NCBI GenBank assembly: GCA_034769895.1
Contig: CM068371.1
Coordinates: 406,827,969 to 406,891,968 of the forward strand
Direction: 5' to 3'
Source of the DNA: Magicicada septendecula
Taxonomy: Eukaryota; Arthropoda; Insecta; Hemiptera; Cicadidae
Length of the DNA stretch: 64,000 nt
This document shows, one piece after another, positions 45,609-57,800 of the stretch (position 1 is its first letter; every line of letters begins with the position of its first letter). The notes below the pieces were generated by a model, which did no database searches, was not told the DNA's origin, and saw only the letters and a program-made list of their open reading frames with translations. The position numbers were made by a program, and so were the translations under genes.

Positions 45609-48109
45609 TGTAACGTAACTTACAACGTAATAAGATATTGAGATATTAAAATGGAATTATTATTAGTAGTGTTGATTATTAATAATAGTTGTGTGAGTAT
45701 TCCCGTTTAAATCTTTCAATTTAAAAAACTATTTTAGCACTTCACTGTTCACCTCCCTACTTACCATATGTGGATGTTATTACTGTTCTGTTTGGTGACT
45801 GCTTCTGCTGCAACATACACTTTATACATACATGTGGATATTCTACTTGAACACCCTAAGTAATACGCATGCACAATAAAATAAAATAAGGGCTTAATTG
45901 TGATTTGAATTATAATGAATATTCAAATTCTGCCGCCACCTTCTGATAGAACTAGTTATGAGAATTAAACTATTTTAATTTTGAAATCAAAAACTCTTTC
46001 CACTGGTAAAAATAATTGAGATTTTATTAACAGTTCTGAAATGCCATTAACTCTTTTAAATAAACAATCAATCACTAATATCTTTACAAAATAATAGTTA
46101 TTATGAACAATTTTTAAAAAGAAACTCTTTTAACCTCAAGGCTGGTAACACTGAGGGTTGATACAATAATTTTAGTTAGAGAGGTTATGTCCTCTTTACA
46201 CAGTTAAATTACCAAGTTCGTGTGTTCTTGGAAGTTGCATGATACCAGATACAAGATCTTATCTTTTCTAACAATATTTAATAAAGAATTAATACAAAAA
46301 AACAAACAAATATTCAAATTAAAAGTCGGTACCATAAAATCGATAATTATCGTACTATCGTACGCTGGATATAATGGACACAGCAGTTACCTTAATAACA
46401 CATGCGTTGAGCTGCACTGCTAAAAATTACTATTATTATTTAATAGTTGGTTATAAAAATCATTTATTGGCAAGAGAAAAAAAATCTATAATAAGAAAAA
46501 ACTCTTGTGATAGCTTTCATTTGATTTATATTACTTGAGAACAGAGTTATGAAAAGGTGACAAAGTTGTCATTATTTCTAGGTTAGCTAACAAACGTAAG
46601 TAGTTATTGTGGATAAGTAAATTATTCATTGAGTTCTTAATAATCTAAACGCATATATTTTATTCATAATGCATCTGATATGTAACTATCAGTTAATTAG
46701 AATATTTTTCGCAAAAAAAATTTATTTATTAGTCAGATCAAACGAAATGAGTCAAGTGAGCGACCAATCATTTCACTCATATTTGTAATATTTAAATTAA
46801 TATTGACTGCTTTAATTACGATAAAATCGCAAAACATTTATTTCTTAAGTTAATAAATGCGAGATAATTCTTTTATTTAATTCTGATAATTTCCATCATG
46901 ATTAATACACTTCGATACTACTGACTAGAGTAGTACCCAAACAATAATTCTCCGTTCATTAACAGAAATTATTATTTCCGTTTTATTTGTTAAATAATGA
47001 AAATATAGTACTCCCTGGTTTTTATAAAACACAAAACTCGAAAATACGACCGTTATTATACACTGGCCGTATTTATTATTTGAATTCACTCCGCACTGGA
47101 CACTCGTTATTTCTTTGTAATGTATAGGTTATGTGTGTATAGCGTAACTTATGAACGTGTCGCGCACAATTTAAATACAACTTCATACATTTCTTCATCG
47201 ACCTTGCTCGTCGAATTATGCTGGTAGACCCTTTGACGACTGAATGATGACTGAACTCTTCACCTAAGCGTCTCCTGCTTGTCTGGTTGTTTTAATTCAT
47301 TTGATTGGTTTAAATTGTTGAACTCTCCACCCCAAAACACCTCGGTTAAATAAAACTTTTCATTTTTTACCAATTTCTTATATGGGTTGGAGACTATAGT
47401 GACGTAAGCGTTGATACACAACATGATTAAAAAGTTTATAATCGCTATAACGTTTTTATTAATTGTCACATCGTTGAATAGTTAGTGGCAATAGATCGCG
47501 GACACCTTGGGCTTTAAATAAAGTCTAAACAAGGATAAAATCCGTCCATTATCAACTCACTACAACTATTTCACAAATTCCTATGGTGAATCTTAAAATT
47601 AATAAGTTTATTTCACCCTTCTTACTCCAATTACACAATAACACTCTATATTAAACGTTTTGAGTCCATTTCTCATTTGTTTAACACAGAAAATAGGTGC
47701 AATTACTATTTCAACAATATTTGGGTAATGGCGTCTTCAAACGTCCATATTCGATTATTTATAATCGCTTATAACACTATTATTTCTTATCTAATGACAT
47801 TTGTGTGGTATTCTAACAATAATATATACATTTATTTACATCGGTTTACACTTTGTTACATGAAAAATGTTGTTTTTCATATGCTAATAGTCTTATCCAA
47901 ATACCTTCTGTTCTCTTTTCTTTAAATTGTCACTTTGTCAATCATTTTACCATATAAGGTATGTAATGTTACAAATGAAAATAGTGTACAACTATAGTAC
48001 CTTGTTAATTTAATGTATTTATTAGTCTTTCGCTACCTGAAAGCTTTCCAATTCTTAGTATTGGGTTTGTTTACATCAGGTTTTGACATGACAGTCAGTT
48101 ATTTTTTAA

Positions 48110-49552
48110 CACATTCGGTGCCAGGCCCGAGTCTAGCTCGGGCTTGGTGTTTTAGTCAGCTGTGCCGCGCCCGAGTCTGGCTCGGGCTGTCATATGTGAT
48201 CTTGTGCAAAATCCACTGGTGGTTATATACGGGCAAAAAGCATTTTGAAGAATTCTTTTGAATGTTAACTGTAATGGTGTGCACTCTATCGACTAATAGA
48301 AGAAGTTTTTATTTCGATACAATTGATATAGACAATCGGTGTCATTCTGCGTTGTTTTGTGTTTGTACTTATAGGTTATATATTTTGGCGTACGGTTTGT
48401 TCATTATATTTTTATAATATTACTAAAAATGAGTGATAGGTATCTCAATAACGATGAAATAATAGAGATAGTCAACGAAATGTACGACGACTCTGGTTCA
48501 GAAGGTGAAATAAAATATTTTGGGGACGATTCGGATGAAGATCCGGACTTTGTACCCAGTAGCAGTGATTAGTATCGTTTTTTTCTTCATATACAATAAT
48601 GAATATTATGATTATTAGTATGGATTATTATCATTATAATTACGTAAATAGCTTATGTATTTACCACGTTATAAGGTGGTGCAATTTACTCCCAAAAAAT
48701 AATAGAATTGTATAAAACAATCTTATTACAACGTGAACAATACACACGTAATATTTTCTATTTGCGTTATCTGATAACGTGAAAAATGTACAAAATAATT
48801 GTAACTGTACTGTATTTTTATTTCTGCTGATAAATGTGCGTTTAGAATAATGAAATTATTTATTTTCCACTTACTATTTGTATGATAAAAAAAAAACAGA
48901 TTACTATTTTTGGTTGACCTCACCCTTTTGTTTACTGTGTATTTTTAGAACAATAACATTACCCATTACAGGCCTGTCATTTTCTTTATTTTTGTTTCTC
49001 TGTTAGCACAAATTACTCTGTAAACATATTCCCCTTCTCCTTCATGCTATTCAGTAGTACAAAGTATTTGTGTATAGCAGTGGTGGTGCCCTGACTGTGA
49101 AGTTGGACTATGTTTACCTGACTGCTTCAAAGTGTATCACACAGTGGCAAAATATTATTAGAATAAACATAAACATTTGTTTATAATAATTATAAACATT
49201 GATGCATTTTTCTCCCTTTTTTGATAGTAAATTATATGTAAATTAATTATTTTGGTACACCTTGACAAAAGTGCTTTATATTTATAAAACATTTTCATAA
49301 TTGTAATAAAACATATGTTAGACTTTTTTCAACAATGCAAAACATGGTTTTGTTATAGTGACAGTAATTAAGTATTTCTTATAGCTATATGTACATGTTT
49401 CATACAGTTTTAAACCAAACTCAGTTTGTTATTATGATGTTTAGACCATCAACATTGACCAAAGATTAATTTAATTATTAATTTCTATAAAACCTTAAAA
49501 ATGCCCGGTTTTCTGGTATTAATAGTCTTCTAATAGGCCGGCACTGAAAGTG
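48110..49552 (+). mobile_element. piggyBac-type element, internally deleted
   Basis: TTAA flanks both sides (48106-48109 and 49553-49556), and the other LTR has a single TTAA at the matching site (near 56832), a precise empty site. The ends are inverted: CACATTCGGTGCC on the left, CACTTTCAGTGCC read inwards from the right. Two GCCCGAG...CTCGGGC palindromes lie just inside the left end. It is 1443 bp, too short for a full transposase; only an N-terminal-like frame is left. Confidence 0.92.
48429..48572 (+). pseudogene. piggyBac transposase N-terminal remnant
   Basis: The 47-codon frame begins MSDRYLNNDEIIEIVNEMYD and is very acidic, ending DEDPDFVPSSSD before a TAG. Such an acidic N-terminus with a D-P-D-F/W-V-P motif is common in piggyBac-family transposases. 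No catalytic domain follows, so it is a relic of the parent transposase gene inside a non-autonomous copy. Confidence 0.6.
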
Positions 49553-49559
49553 TTAATAA

Positions 49560-50095
49560 ATCAACAACTAAATTGCTATTATTACATTTGATATGTGTTC
49601 TCATAGTAGTATCAGATATCCTTCTGACTACTGGTAACATTTTTATTTACCTTTGAACAAGTTTGGATAGTGCATTTTGCTTAACTAACTTGTTACATAG
49701 TGTTTGTTTACATTTGATTCCACAATCATAGTCATTTAGTTTTCAATAATTTGTCTATAAAATTACTATTATTATACTTATGATCTGTTCTCATAGTGGT
49801 ACTAGATGTTTTTCTAACTACTGGTAACACTTTCAGTGATCCTTGGACAAGTTTTAATAATGTATTTTGCTTAACTAATTTGTCACATTGTATTTGTTTA
49901 CATCTGGCTATACATTCATAGTCAGTTAGTTTCCAATAATTTGATTATAAAACTATTATTATTATAATTGTGATCTGTTCTCATAGTAGTACTAGATATT
50001 TTTCTAACTACTGGTAACATTTTCAGTAATCCTTGGACAAGTTTTAATAATGTATTTTTCTTAACTAACTTGTCATATTGGGTTTCTGTTCTTCC
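49560..50095. repeat. about 180-bp tandem repeat, three diverged units
   Basis: Units start near 49560, 49741 and 49921; each contains ATCTGTTCTCATAGTRGTA-like, CTAACTACTGGTAACA and TAACTAAYTTGT blocks in the same order. The same array occurs in the other LTR at about 56833-57362. It is a possible regulatory repeat of the LTR; the function is not visible. Confidence 0.8.
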
Positions 50096-51149
50096 AGCTT
50101 TGTGCTATCATATTTTATCTGCTTTATGTGCTGTGTATTTCAGTATAAAATATTATTTATTAGTGTGCATCATTATTTATAATGAACCTTTGACTGAAAC
50201 AATTGTTGATGGTTGCTTGGTTTAATTAACATTTATGATTCTATGTTATAGGTGCACTCCCTATGGGGTTATGTATCAATGTGCAACATATTCTTATGCA
50301 GTATTTGCTTCTACTATTATGACTTCATTATGGAATTCTATTACAATGGTTTAATTGTTGATTAATACACATGTTTACACTATTTTTCTAAACAATAACA
50401 CAAATATTCTTAATCTAATGGTGTTGCATTTCTTGTTGTGTTGTACCTAATTTCTGGTACATTGGTTGTTTGATACTTAACAAACTAGCTTGTTTGTTAT
50501 TATTTCTTCTGGACTTTCTTTACATTGTATTCTGTCTTGCCGTGGCATTCAGTTATATTTCATTTTAAAATTTACAAAGCTTTTATTATCAGTTTCTATG
50601 AACAATGATTTTACTGTTCTATCTTACATTACTCTTGGTGGTCTTATGATTATCTATTTTGGGTTACAATCTTTATTAAATTGGTCACACTAATTGTCTG
50701 TGCATTATAACTATTTAATCTTTGATGTTTCCACTATAAAGGTAACACATTTTCCTCTGTTATAAACCTTCTCACTTGTATTGTCTGTGGGGTTTATTTG
50801 GGTTAAAATTGGTTAACTTGTTACAGGTTCTCACACTTACATTAAGTTCTCACTATTACTGTTTGTGATTTCTTAAATATGCTAAACACTGTTTCTTCAT
50901 AGTTGATAATCGTTATTCTTTTTCCGGTCACTAGTATAGTTATCTATACATTATCTTCACTCTTCATGTCATGTTTCCTTGCCCTTCTTTTTCCTTTCTT
51001 CTTTTGGTTTAAACGTCTTCTTCAATATTTCCATTTGTAGTAGTCGTTGTTCCATCGTATTTGTATTCATATATAGATTGGTTGGTTTGTCATCATTGTG
51101 GTTGCTCTTGAGTTGTCTCTTCTTCATTTTACATAGTCATTATTTTTGT

Positions 51150-51295
51150 TGTTTCCCCTCACTGTTGGAAATCTGTTGTCTTCTTTTCATCTTACATATT
51201 TATTATTTTTGTTGTGTCCCCTCACTGTTGGAAATCTGTTGTCTTCTTTTCATCTTACATATTTATTATTTTTGTTGTTTCCCCTCACTGTTGGA
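51150..51295. repeat. 62-bp tandem repeat in LTR
   Basis: TTGTTGTTTCCCCTCACTGT and the following CTTTTCATCTTACATATT block recur with a 62-bp period: three times here but only twice in the other LTR (about 58457-58550). The copy-number change happened after insertion. Confidence 0.85.
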
Positions 51296-51536
51296 AACTA
51301 TTGGGCCTGGTTTCTAACATTTTATATTGGCTTGTGGTCATTTTCTTTCTCTCTTTTGTACTCGATGATGCTATATTACACTTCCTTCTTCTTTGTTGGA
51401 ATTTTACAATAATATATCTGTAGATACTCACTTTTTGTTTCCATTGTTTTACATACTTAGAACTATTTTCATGATTTCCCGTCACTTGACGTAATAATTG
51501 TTTACTCTATGTAACTACCAAATTTGGTACGTTACA

Positions 51537-51562
51537 TATGCCTTCCTATAAGAATTGATTAA
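51537..51562 (-). promoter_or_regulatory. candidate polypurine tract, giant-LTR element
   Basis: On the minus strand CTTATAGGAAGGCATA directly precedes the 3' LTR start TGTAACGTACC. It is short for a PPT and lacks the GAGGGGG tract and hairpin of families A-D, so this element is not part of that group. Confidence 0.5.
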
Positions 51563-53221
51563 TTCTGAATCAGTATACTTATTGGTTTTTATTGAAGAAT
51601 TCATCAATTGTTGTACGTTCCATGTCGACTCATATGCTTTTTTATATATATCCCTTCACTTTCTTCTATTTGAATCATAATTATTTCTCTTCTATGTAAT
51701 TATCTCCCTTGTTTATTTAGTTCCCTAATTCCCTAACATAAGTTTAGCTGGGGCAGTTCAGAGCGGCTCACTTTGGCATACAACTCCACTGGCCATACTA
51801 ACATCAATAAATACGGAGGCACATCATCTCCATCAATAATAATAAATGATTGCTGGCATTATTCATCAGTCAATTCATCTCAAATAATCAAAAAACATAA
51901 AGTGGTCGTTCTTTCGACAAATAATAAATATCCTTGGGATTATCTCACGCATCTGCGGTTTATAAATTGTTATACTCTCTTCTTCTTGATTCAACTCAAC
52001 TAAATTCTTCACATATTACAGGGATAGTTTGTTTTACATTTCATCACTGGTATACTCTCATGATCATCTTCGTTAATATATTATTTTTCATTCTTCTTCG
52101 TCATCAATTAATCCCTTCTCTTTGTATTACATTAAACGTCATTTCATAATCTTCTTCATTTTTGGGGTTTACTTCTCTGGATACAATTCATGAATATATT
52201 TTCTCATGGTTTCAATTGAGATATAGCCCATTTGGTATAGGCTCTCTTCTAGTAGAAGACACTAGAAAACACTATGGTTGTGTGTTATCTCTTATCTACA
52301 TTAATGATACTTATTCGGTTTTGTTCCTCCAACTTCTTATTTTCTTCTTCTTCTTTCATATATCATCTAGTTCACTGTCTCCTTTTTTATCTGTACGGGT
52401 ATGTTGTTGTCTTTACTGTTGACGTGGCTCTTGGAATTAATTTGTGCCAAAGATGGAAGTTGTCTTTCTCGTATATTAATTTTTTCTTTCACTGGTAGTA
52501 CGGGTAGGATGGTGTTTTACTTGTTGACGTGGCTCTTGGAAATATATATTTATATATATAGTTATGCCATAGATCTTGGGTGTCCGTCTCGTAGAATTAT
52601 ATTTTTCCTTCATTGGTAGTACGGGTAGGATGGTGTTTTACTTGTTGACGTGGCTCTTGGAAATATATATTTATATATATAGTTATGCCATAGATCTTGG
52701 GTGTCCGTCTCGTAGAATTATATTTTTCCTTCATTGGTAGTACGGGTAGGATGGTGTTTTACTTGTTGACGTGGCTCTTGGAAATAAATATTTATATATA
52801 TAGTTATGCCATATATCTTGGGTGTCCGTCTCGTATAATAATTTTTTCTTTCATTAGCAGTATTATTTGTAAATACAATTTTCTTTATCCTTTACATAAC
52901 TTCCTTGGAACATATTTTTACATTACAAAATTACAATATAGTCAACGTTCATTTTCATAGTTATATATTCCCTTCCTATTTAATATAAACAACAAATAAT
53001 CTTCATAGCAATATTTCATCCTTTCTTCATATAGTCAACATTTATTTTCACAATCATATTTTCATTTTTCGCTTAATATCAGTAACAAATAATTTTCATC
53101 GCCATATTTCACTTTTACCTTATAATTTAATCTTTGATATACCGTTTCATTGATTGTGCAGTTAGCGTTACTCGTTATCATAACAGTCCGTCCCATATTT
53201 CAATGTATTTTTTATTCATTT
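51563..53221 (-). other. giant-element 3' interior, noncoding
   Basis: T/C-rich noncoding sequence lies between the ORF stop and the 3' LTR, including the 121-bp repeats. Small forward frames here are translations of pyrimidine-rich DNA and are not called. No pol motif is seen in any frame. Confidence 0.7.
52380..52870. repeat. 121-bp tandem repeat in giant-element interior
   Basis: CGGGTAGGATGGTGTTTTAC begins at 52501, 52622 and 52743, an exact 121-bp period, with GTTGACGTGGCTCTTGGAA and a TATATA tract in each unit. A diverged half unit lies at about 52419-52500. It is noncoding, between the ORF and the 3' LTR. Confidence 0.9.
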
Positions 53222-54700
53222 TTATCCGTAGTCGTCACTCTCCTCTGTTCTTGTCGTTCGAACTTCTTCAGTGTTCATACTCCTGTCCGTTCTCGACATA
53301 TATCTGGCTATCATTTGGTTTTTCCATTTGAATGCTATTAGGGCTTCATCTGCCTTCCGTTCTTCCGTCTTCTTCTTCTCTTTCTCTTCAGTGTACTTGT
53401 GTCCATCGTTCTTCTGGTTGTTGTTAGTACTGACGTTTGGTATCTCTTCCAGTTCTGTTTGACCGTCATCCGTCTTCTGATTGGGTGCTTGCATTAATTG
53501 GCTCCTCTTCTTCCTTAGTTCTCTTATTTCTCTGGCGTACCCTTCGATGATCCGGTCCCATTGCTCTTGATAGCCTTCCTTTTTCTTAAAATATCTCACT
53601 CTTCTTTTGGAAATCTTTGGTTGAAATACTTTATTGGTCATCTTCTTCTTCGTTGTTACATAATCTTCCTCCTCGTCCATCGTCATGAAACTCCTCCGAT
53701 ACTCCTTCCTGAAGACCCCTTCTTCATGGTTGATAATTGGTAAGTTGATCATGTTAATCAAACCGCCTCGAGTCATTTCAATTAATTCTTTTGTGACCCT
53801 TGCCTTCCTTGGACGCATGGTTCTTCTTTCTTCCATTTTCACCTCTTCCGTTTCTTGAATTATTTGGATCTTCTTATCTCCACTATCTTCAGGCTCTGGA
53901 CTCGCTTGTTCCATGTTTTTATCTTCAGGTACTTTTTCAACCTCCATTTGATTGTCTATTATTAATTCTCTTCTTATCTTCTTAACACTCTCTTTTGTCT
54001 CTTCACAACATCTTTTGGTTGCCTCTCCCGATCGCTTATAATCATCATCCACTACCGGGTTTATCGACTCCACGCTCTTCTTGTAATCTCCCTTTATTTT
54101 CTTATTCATTCGGTCTAATCTCCCATTGATTTCATCAATTTTCTTGTTGGTCTGGTCGATTTTAATCCCCAACTCCGCACACAAATCCTCCTTCATTATT
54201 ACCATCTTCTTTTCCAATAGCTCTTCAGTCCTTTGGTTGATGGATTCTTCCGTCTTCTTAATGGTTTCATTGATTCTGCTGTTCAAGTCCTCCTTCAGAG
54301 ATTCTATGTTTTTACTTAACTCCTCCTTTGTGGACCGGTTGTCCTCCTTCAGAGATTCTATATTCTTCCTATTTTCTTCCTTTGCGGACTGATTGTCCTC
54401 CTTAGATGATTTCCGGCTCTCTTCTATCTTCTCCATCACCATCTTGAACATCTCCATGAAGTCGATTTCTCCTGGTACCATTGGTTTTTTAGGTTGGTTT
54501 CCTTCAGGTTGAACTTCTTGGGGTATGACTTCCGGCTCATCATCGGGTTGCTGAACCTCCTCCGCCGGATCAAGTTGTTTATCCTCGATTTCTAACAAAA
54601 TCTCTTCAACATCTTCTGCTGAAGTTGCCTCTTTTTCTTCTAGTCTGGCCTCCCTCTCTGCCTCTGCTGCTCGCTTTTTTGAAGTTGATCTTCTGTACAT
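53222..54700 (-). CDS. gag-like charged coiled-coil protein, giant-LTR element
   Basis: This intact 492-aa frame starts MYRRSTSKKRAAEAEREAR about 120 bp after the PBS. Residues 1-60 are acidic, 60-90 Pro/Glu-rich. About 90-240 is a long charged coiled coil with a partly repeated unit (NIESLKEDNRSTKEE and NIESLKEDLNSRI) and DQTNKKIDEINGRLDRMNKK. A basic middle follows (TMRPRKARVTKELIEMTRGG, KMTNKVFQPKISKRRVRYFK) and the C-terminus is Glu/Thr-rich, ending ESDDYG. There is no zinc knuckle, protease or RT. Long coiled coils are common in insect Gypsy Gag N-termini, so a Gag-derived role is plausible but unproven. It lacks the YNDGG ending of the B and C proteins. Confidence 0.8.
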   Translation of the reverse strand: MYRRSTSKKRAAEAEREARLEEKEATSAEDVEEILLEIEDKQLDPAEEVQQPDDEPEVIPQEVQPEGNQPKKPMVPGEIDFMEMFKMVMEKIEESRKSSKEDNQSAKEENRKNIESLKEDNRSTKEELSKNIESLKEDLNSRINETIKKTEESINQRTEELLEKKMVIMKEDLCAELGIKIDQTNKKIDEINGRLDRMNKKIKGDYKKSVESINPVVDDDYKRSGEATKRCCEETKESVKKIRRELIIDNQMEVEKVPEDKNMEQASPEPEDSGDKKIQIIQETEEVKMEERRTMRPRKARVTKELIEMTRGGLINMINLPIINHEEGVFRKEYRRSFMTMDEEEDYVTTKKKMTNKVFQPKISKRRVRYFKKKEGYQEQWDRIIEGYAREIRELRKKRSQLMQAPNQKTDDGQTELEEIPNVSTNNNQKNDGHKYTEEKEKKKTEERKADEALIAFKWKNQMIARYMSRTDRSMNTEEVRTTRTEESDDYG

Positions 54701-54798
54701 CTTATTGCTGGTAATGCACTTGCTGTCTCTCGACGAATTAGGTGAGGAAATTATTGGTTTACTTGCCTAAATTGCTAATTGTTTTCTTCCTAATCCGC

Positions 54799-54817
54799 GC
54801 TCAGACGTTGGGCGCCA
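54799..54817 (-). promoter_or_regulatory. primer-binding site, giant-LTR element
   Basis: On the minus strand TGGCGCCCAACGTCTGAGC starts 3 nt after the 5' LTR. TGGCGCCCAACG is complementary to the 3' end of tRNA-Lys(CUU) as I recall it (…CGUUGGGCGCCA). Confidence 0.85.
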
Positions 54818-54820
54818 CGT

Positions 54821-57800
54821 TGTAACGTAACTTACAACGTAATAAGATATTGAGATATTAAAATGGAATTATTATTAGTAGTGTTGATTATTAATAATAG
54901 TTGTGTGAGTATTCCCGTTTAAATCTTTCAATTTAAAAAAGTATTTTAGCACTTCACTGTTCACCTCCCCACTTACCATATGTGGATGTTATTACTGTTC
55001 TGTTTGGTGACTGCTTCTGCTGCAACATACACTTTATACATACATGTGGATATTCTACTTGAACAACCTAAGTAATACGCATGCACAATAAAATAAAATA
55101 AGGGCTTAATTGTGATTTGAATTATAATGAATATTCAAATTCTGCCGCCACCTTCTGATAGAACTAGTTATGAGAATTAAACTATTTTAATTTTGAAATC
55201 AAAAACTCTTTCCACTGGTAAAAATAATTGAGATTTTATTAACAGTTCTGAAATGCCATTAACTCTTTTAAATAAACAATCAATCACTAATATCTTTACA
55301 AAATAATAGTTATTATGAACAATTTTTAAAAAGAAACTCTTTTAACCTCAAGGCTGGTAACACTGAGGGTTGATACAATAATTTTAGTTAGAGAGGTTAT
55401 GTCCTCTTTACACAGTTAAATTACCAAGTTCGTGTGTTCTTGGAAGTTGCATGATACCAGATACAAGATGTTATCTTTTCTAACAATATTTAATAAAGAA
55501 TTAATACAAAAAAACAAACAAATATTAAAATTAAAAGTCGGTACCATAAAATCGATAATTATCGTACTATCGTACGCTGGATATAATGGACACAGCAGTT
55601 ACCTTAATAACACGTGCGTTGAGCTGCACTGCTAAAAATTACTATTATTATTTAATAGTTGGTTATAAAAATCATTTATTGGCAAGAGAAAAAAAAATCT
55701 ATAATAAGAAAAAACTCTTGTGATAGCTTTCATTTGATTTATATTACTTGAGAACAGAGTTATGAAAAGGTGACAAAGTTGTCGTTATTATTTCTAGGTT
55801 AGCTAACAAACGTAAGTAGTTATTGTGGATAAGTAAATTATTCATTGAGTTCTTTTTATTCATAATGCATCTGATATGTAACTATCAGTTAATTAGAATA
55901 TTTTTCGCAAAAAAAAATTTATTTATTAGTCAAATCAAACGAAATGAGTCAAGTGAGCGACTAATCATTTCACTCATATTTGTAATATTTAAATTAATAT
56001 TGACTTCTTTAATTACGATAAAATCGCAAAACTTTTATTTCTTAAGTGGTAGACCCTTTGACGACTGAATGATGACTGAACTCTTCACCTAAGCGTCTCC
56101 TGCTTGTCTGGTTGTTTTAATTCATTTGATTGGTTTAAATTGTCGAACTATCCACCCCAATACACCTCGGTTAAATAAAACTTTTAATTTTTTACCAATT
56201 TCTTATATGGGTTGGAGACTATAGTGACGTAAGCGTTGATACACAACATGATTAAAAAGTTTATAATCGCTATAACGTTTTTATTAATTGTCACATCGTT
56301 GAATAGTTAGTGGCAATAGATCGCGGACACCTTGGGCTTTAAATAAAGTCTAAACAAGGATAAAATCCGTCCATTATCAACTCACTACAACTATTTCACA
56401 AATTCCTATGGTGAATCTTAAAATTAATAAGTTTATTTTACCCTTCTTACTCCAGTTACACAATAACACTCCTTATTAAACGTTTTGAGTCCATTTCTCA
56501 TTTGTTTAATACAGAAAATAGGTGCAATTACTATTTCAACAATATTTGGGTAATGGCGTCTTCAAACGTCCATATTCGATTATTTATAATCGCTTATAAC
56601 ACTATTATTTCTTATCTAATGACATTTGTTTGGTATTCTAACAATAATATATACATTTATTTACATCGGTTTACCATATAAGGTATGTAATGTTACAAAT
56701 GAAAATAGTGTACAACTATAGTACCTTGTTAATTTAATGTATTTATTAGTCTTTCGCTACCTGAAAGCTTTCCAATTCTTAGTATTGGGTTTGTTTACAT
56801 CAGGTTTTGACATGACAGTCAGTTATTTTTTAATAAATCAACAACTAAATTGCTATTATTACATTTGATATGTGTTCTCATAGTAGTATCAGATATCCTT
56901 CTGACTACTGGTAACATTTTTATTTACCTTTGAACAAGTTTGGATAGTGCATTTTGCTTAACTAACTTGTTACATAGTGTTTGTTTACATTTGATTCCAC
57001 AATCATAGTCATTTAGTTTTCAATAATTTGTCTATAAAATTACTATTATTATACTTATGATCTGTTCTCATAGTGGTACTAGATGTTTTTCTAACTACTG
57101 GTAACACTTTCAGTGATCCTTGGACAAGTTTTAATAATGTATTTTGCTTAACTAATTTGTCACATTGTATTTGTTTACATCTGGCTATACATTCATAGTC
57201 AGTTAGTTTCCAATAATTTGATTATAAAACTATTATTATTATAATTGTGATCTGTTCTCATAGTAGTACTAGATATTTTTCTAACTACTGGTAACATTTT
57301 CAGTAATCCTTGGACAAGTTTTAATAATGTATTTTTCTTAACTAACTTGTCATATTGGGTTTCTGTTCTTCCAGCTTTGTGCTATCATATTTTATCTGCT
57401 TTATGTGCTGTGTATTTCAGTATAAAATATTATTTATTAGTGTGCATCATTATTTATAATGAACCTTTGACTGAAACAATTGTTGATGGTTGCTTGGTTT
57501 AATTAACATTTATGATTCTGTGTTATAGGTGCACTCCCTATGGGGTTATGTATCAATGTGCAACATATTCTTATGCAGTATTTGCTTCTACTATTATGAC
57601 TTCATTATGGTATTCTATTACAATGGTTTAATTGTTGATTAATACACATGTTTACACTATTTTTCTAAACAATAACACAAATATTCTTAATCTAATGGTG
57701 TTGCATTTCTTGTTGTGTTGTACCTAATTTCTGGTACATTGGTTGTTTGATACTTAACAAACTAGCTTGTTTGTTGTTATTTCTTCTGGACTTTCTTTAC

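Larger units (their letters stand above)
45609..51536 (-). repeat. giant 3' LTR, 5928 bp (contains piggyBac insert)
   Basis: Collinear with the other LTR over its whole length. It is longer because of a piggyBac-type insertion (48110-49552), about 360 bp at 46866-47227 and about 115 bp near 47845-47955 that LTR 2 lacks, and a third 62-bp tandem unit near 51150-51290. It contains three diverged tandem units of about 180 bp at 49560-50095. No ORF in it carries a recognised domain apart from the one in the insertion. Confidence 0.92.

Noticed and set aside
50979-51317. Leu/Phe/Cys-rich 112-aa frame with internal repeats, looking like a membrane protein
   Set aside because: It is the translation of pyrimidine-rich 62-bp tandem repeats in the giant LTR; the unit number changes between the two LTRs.
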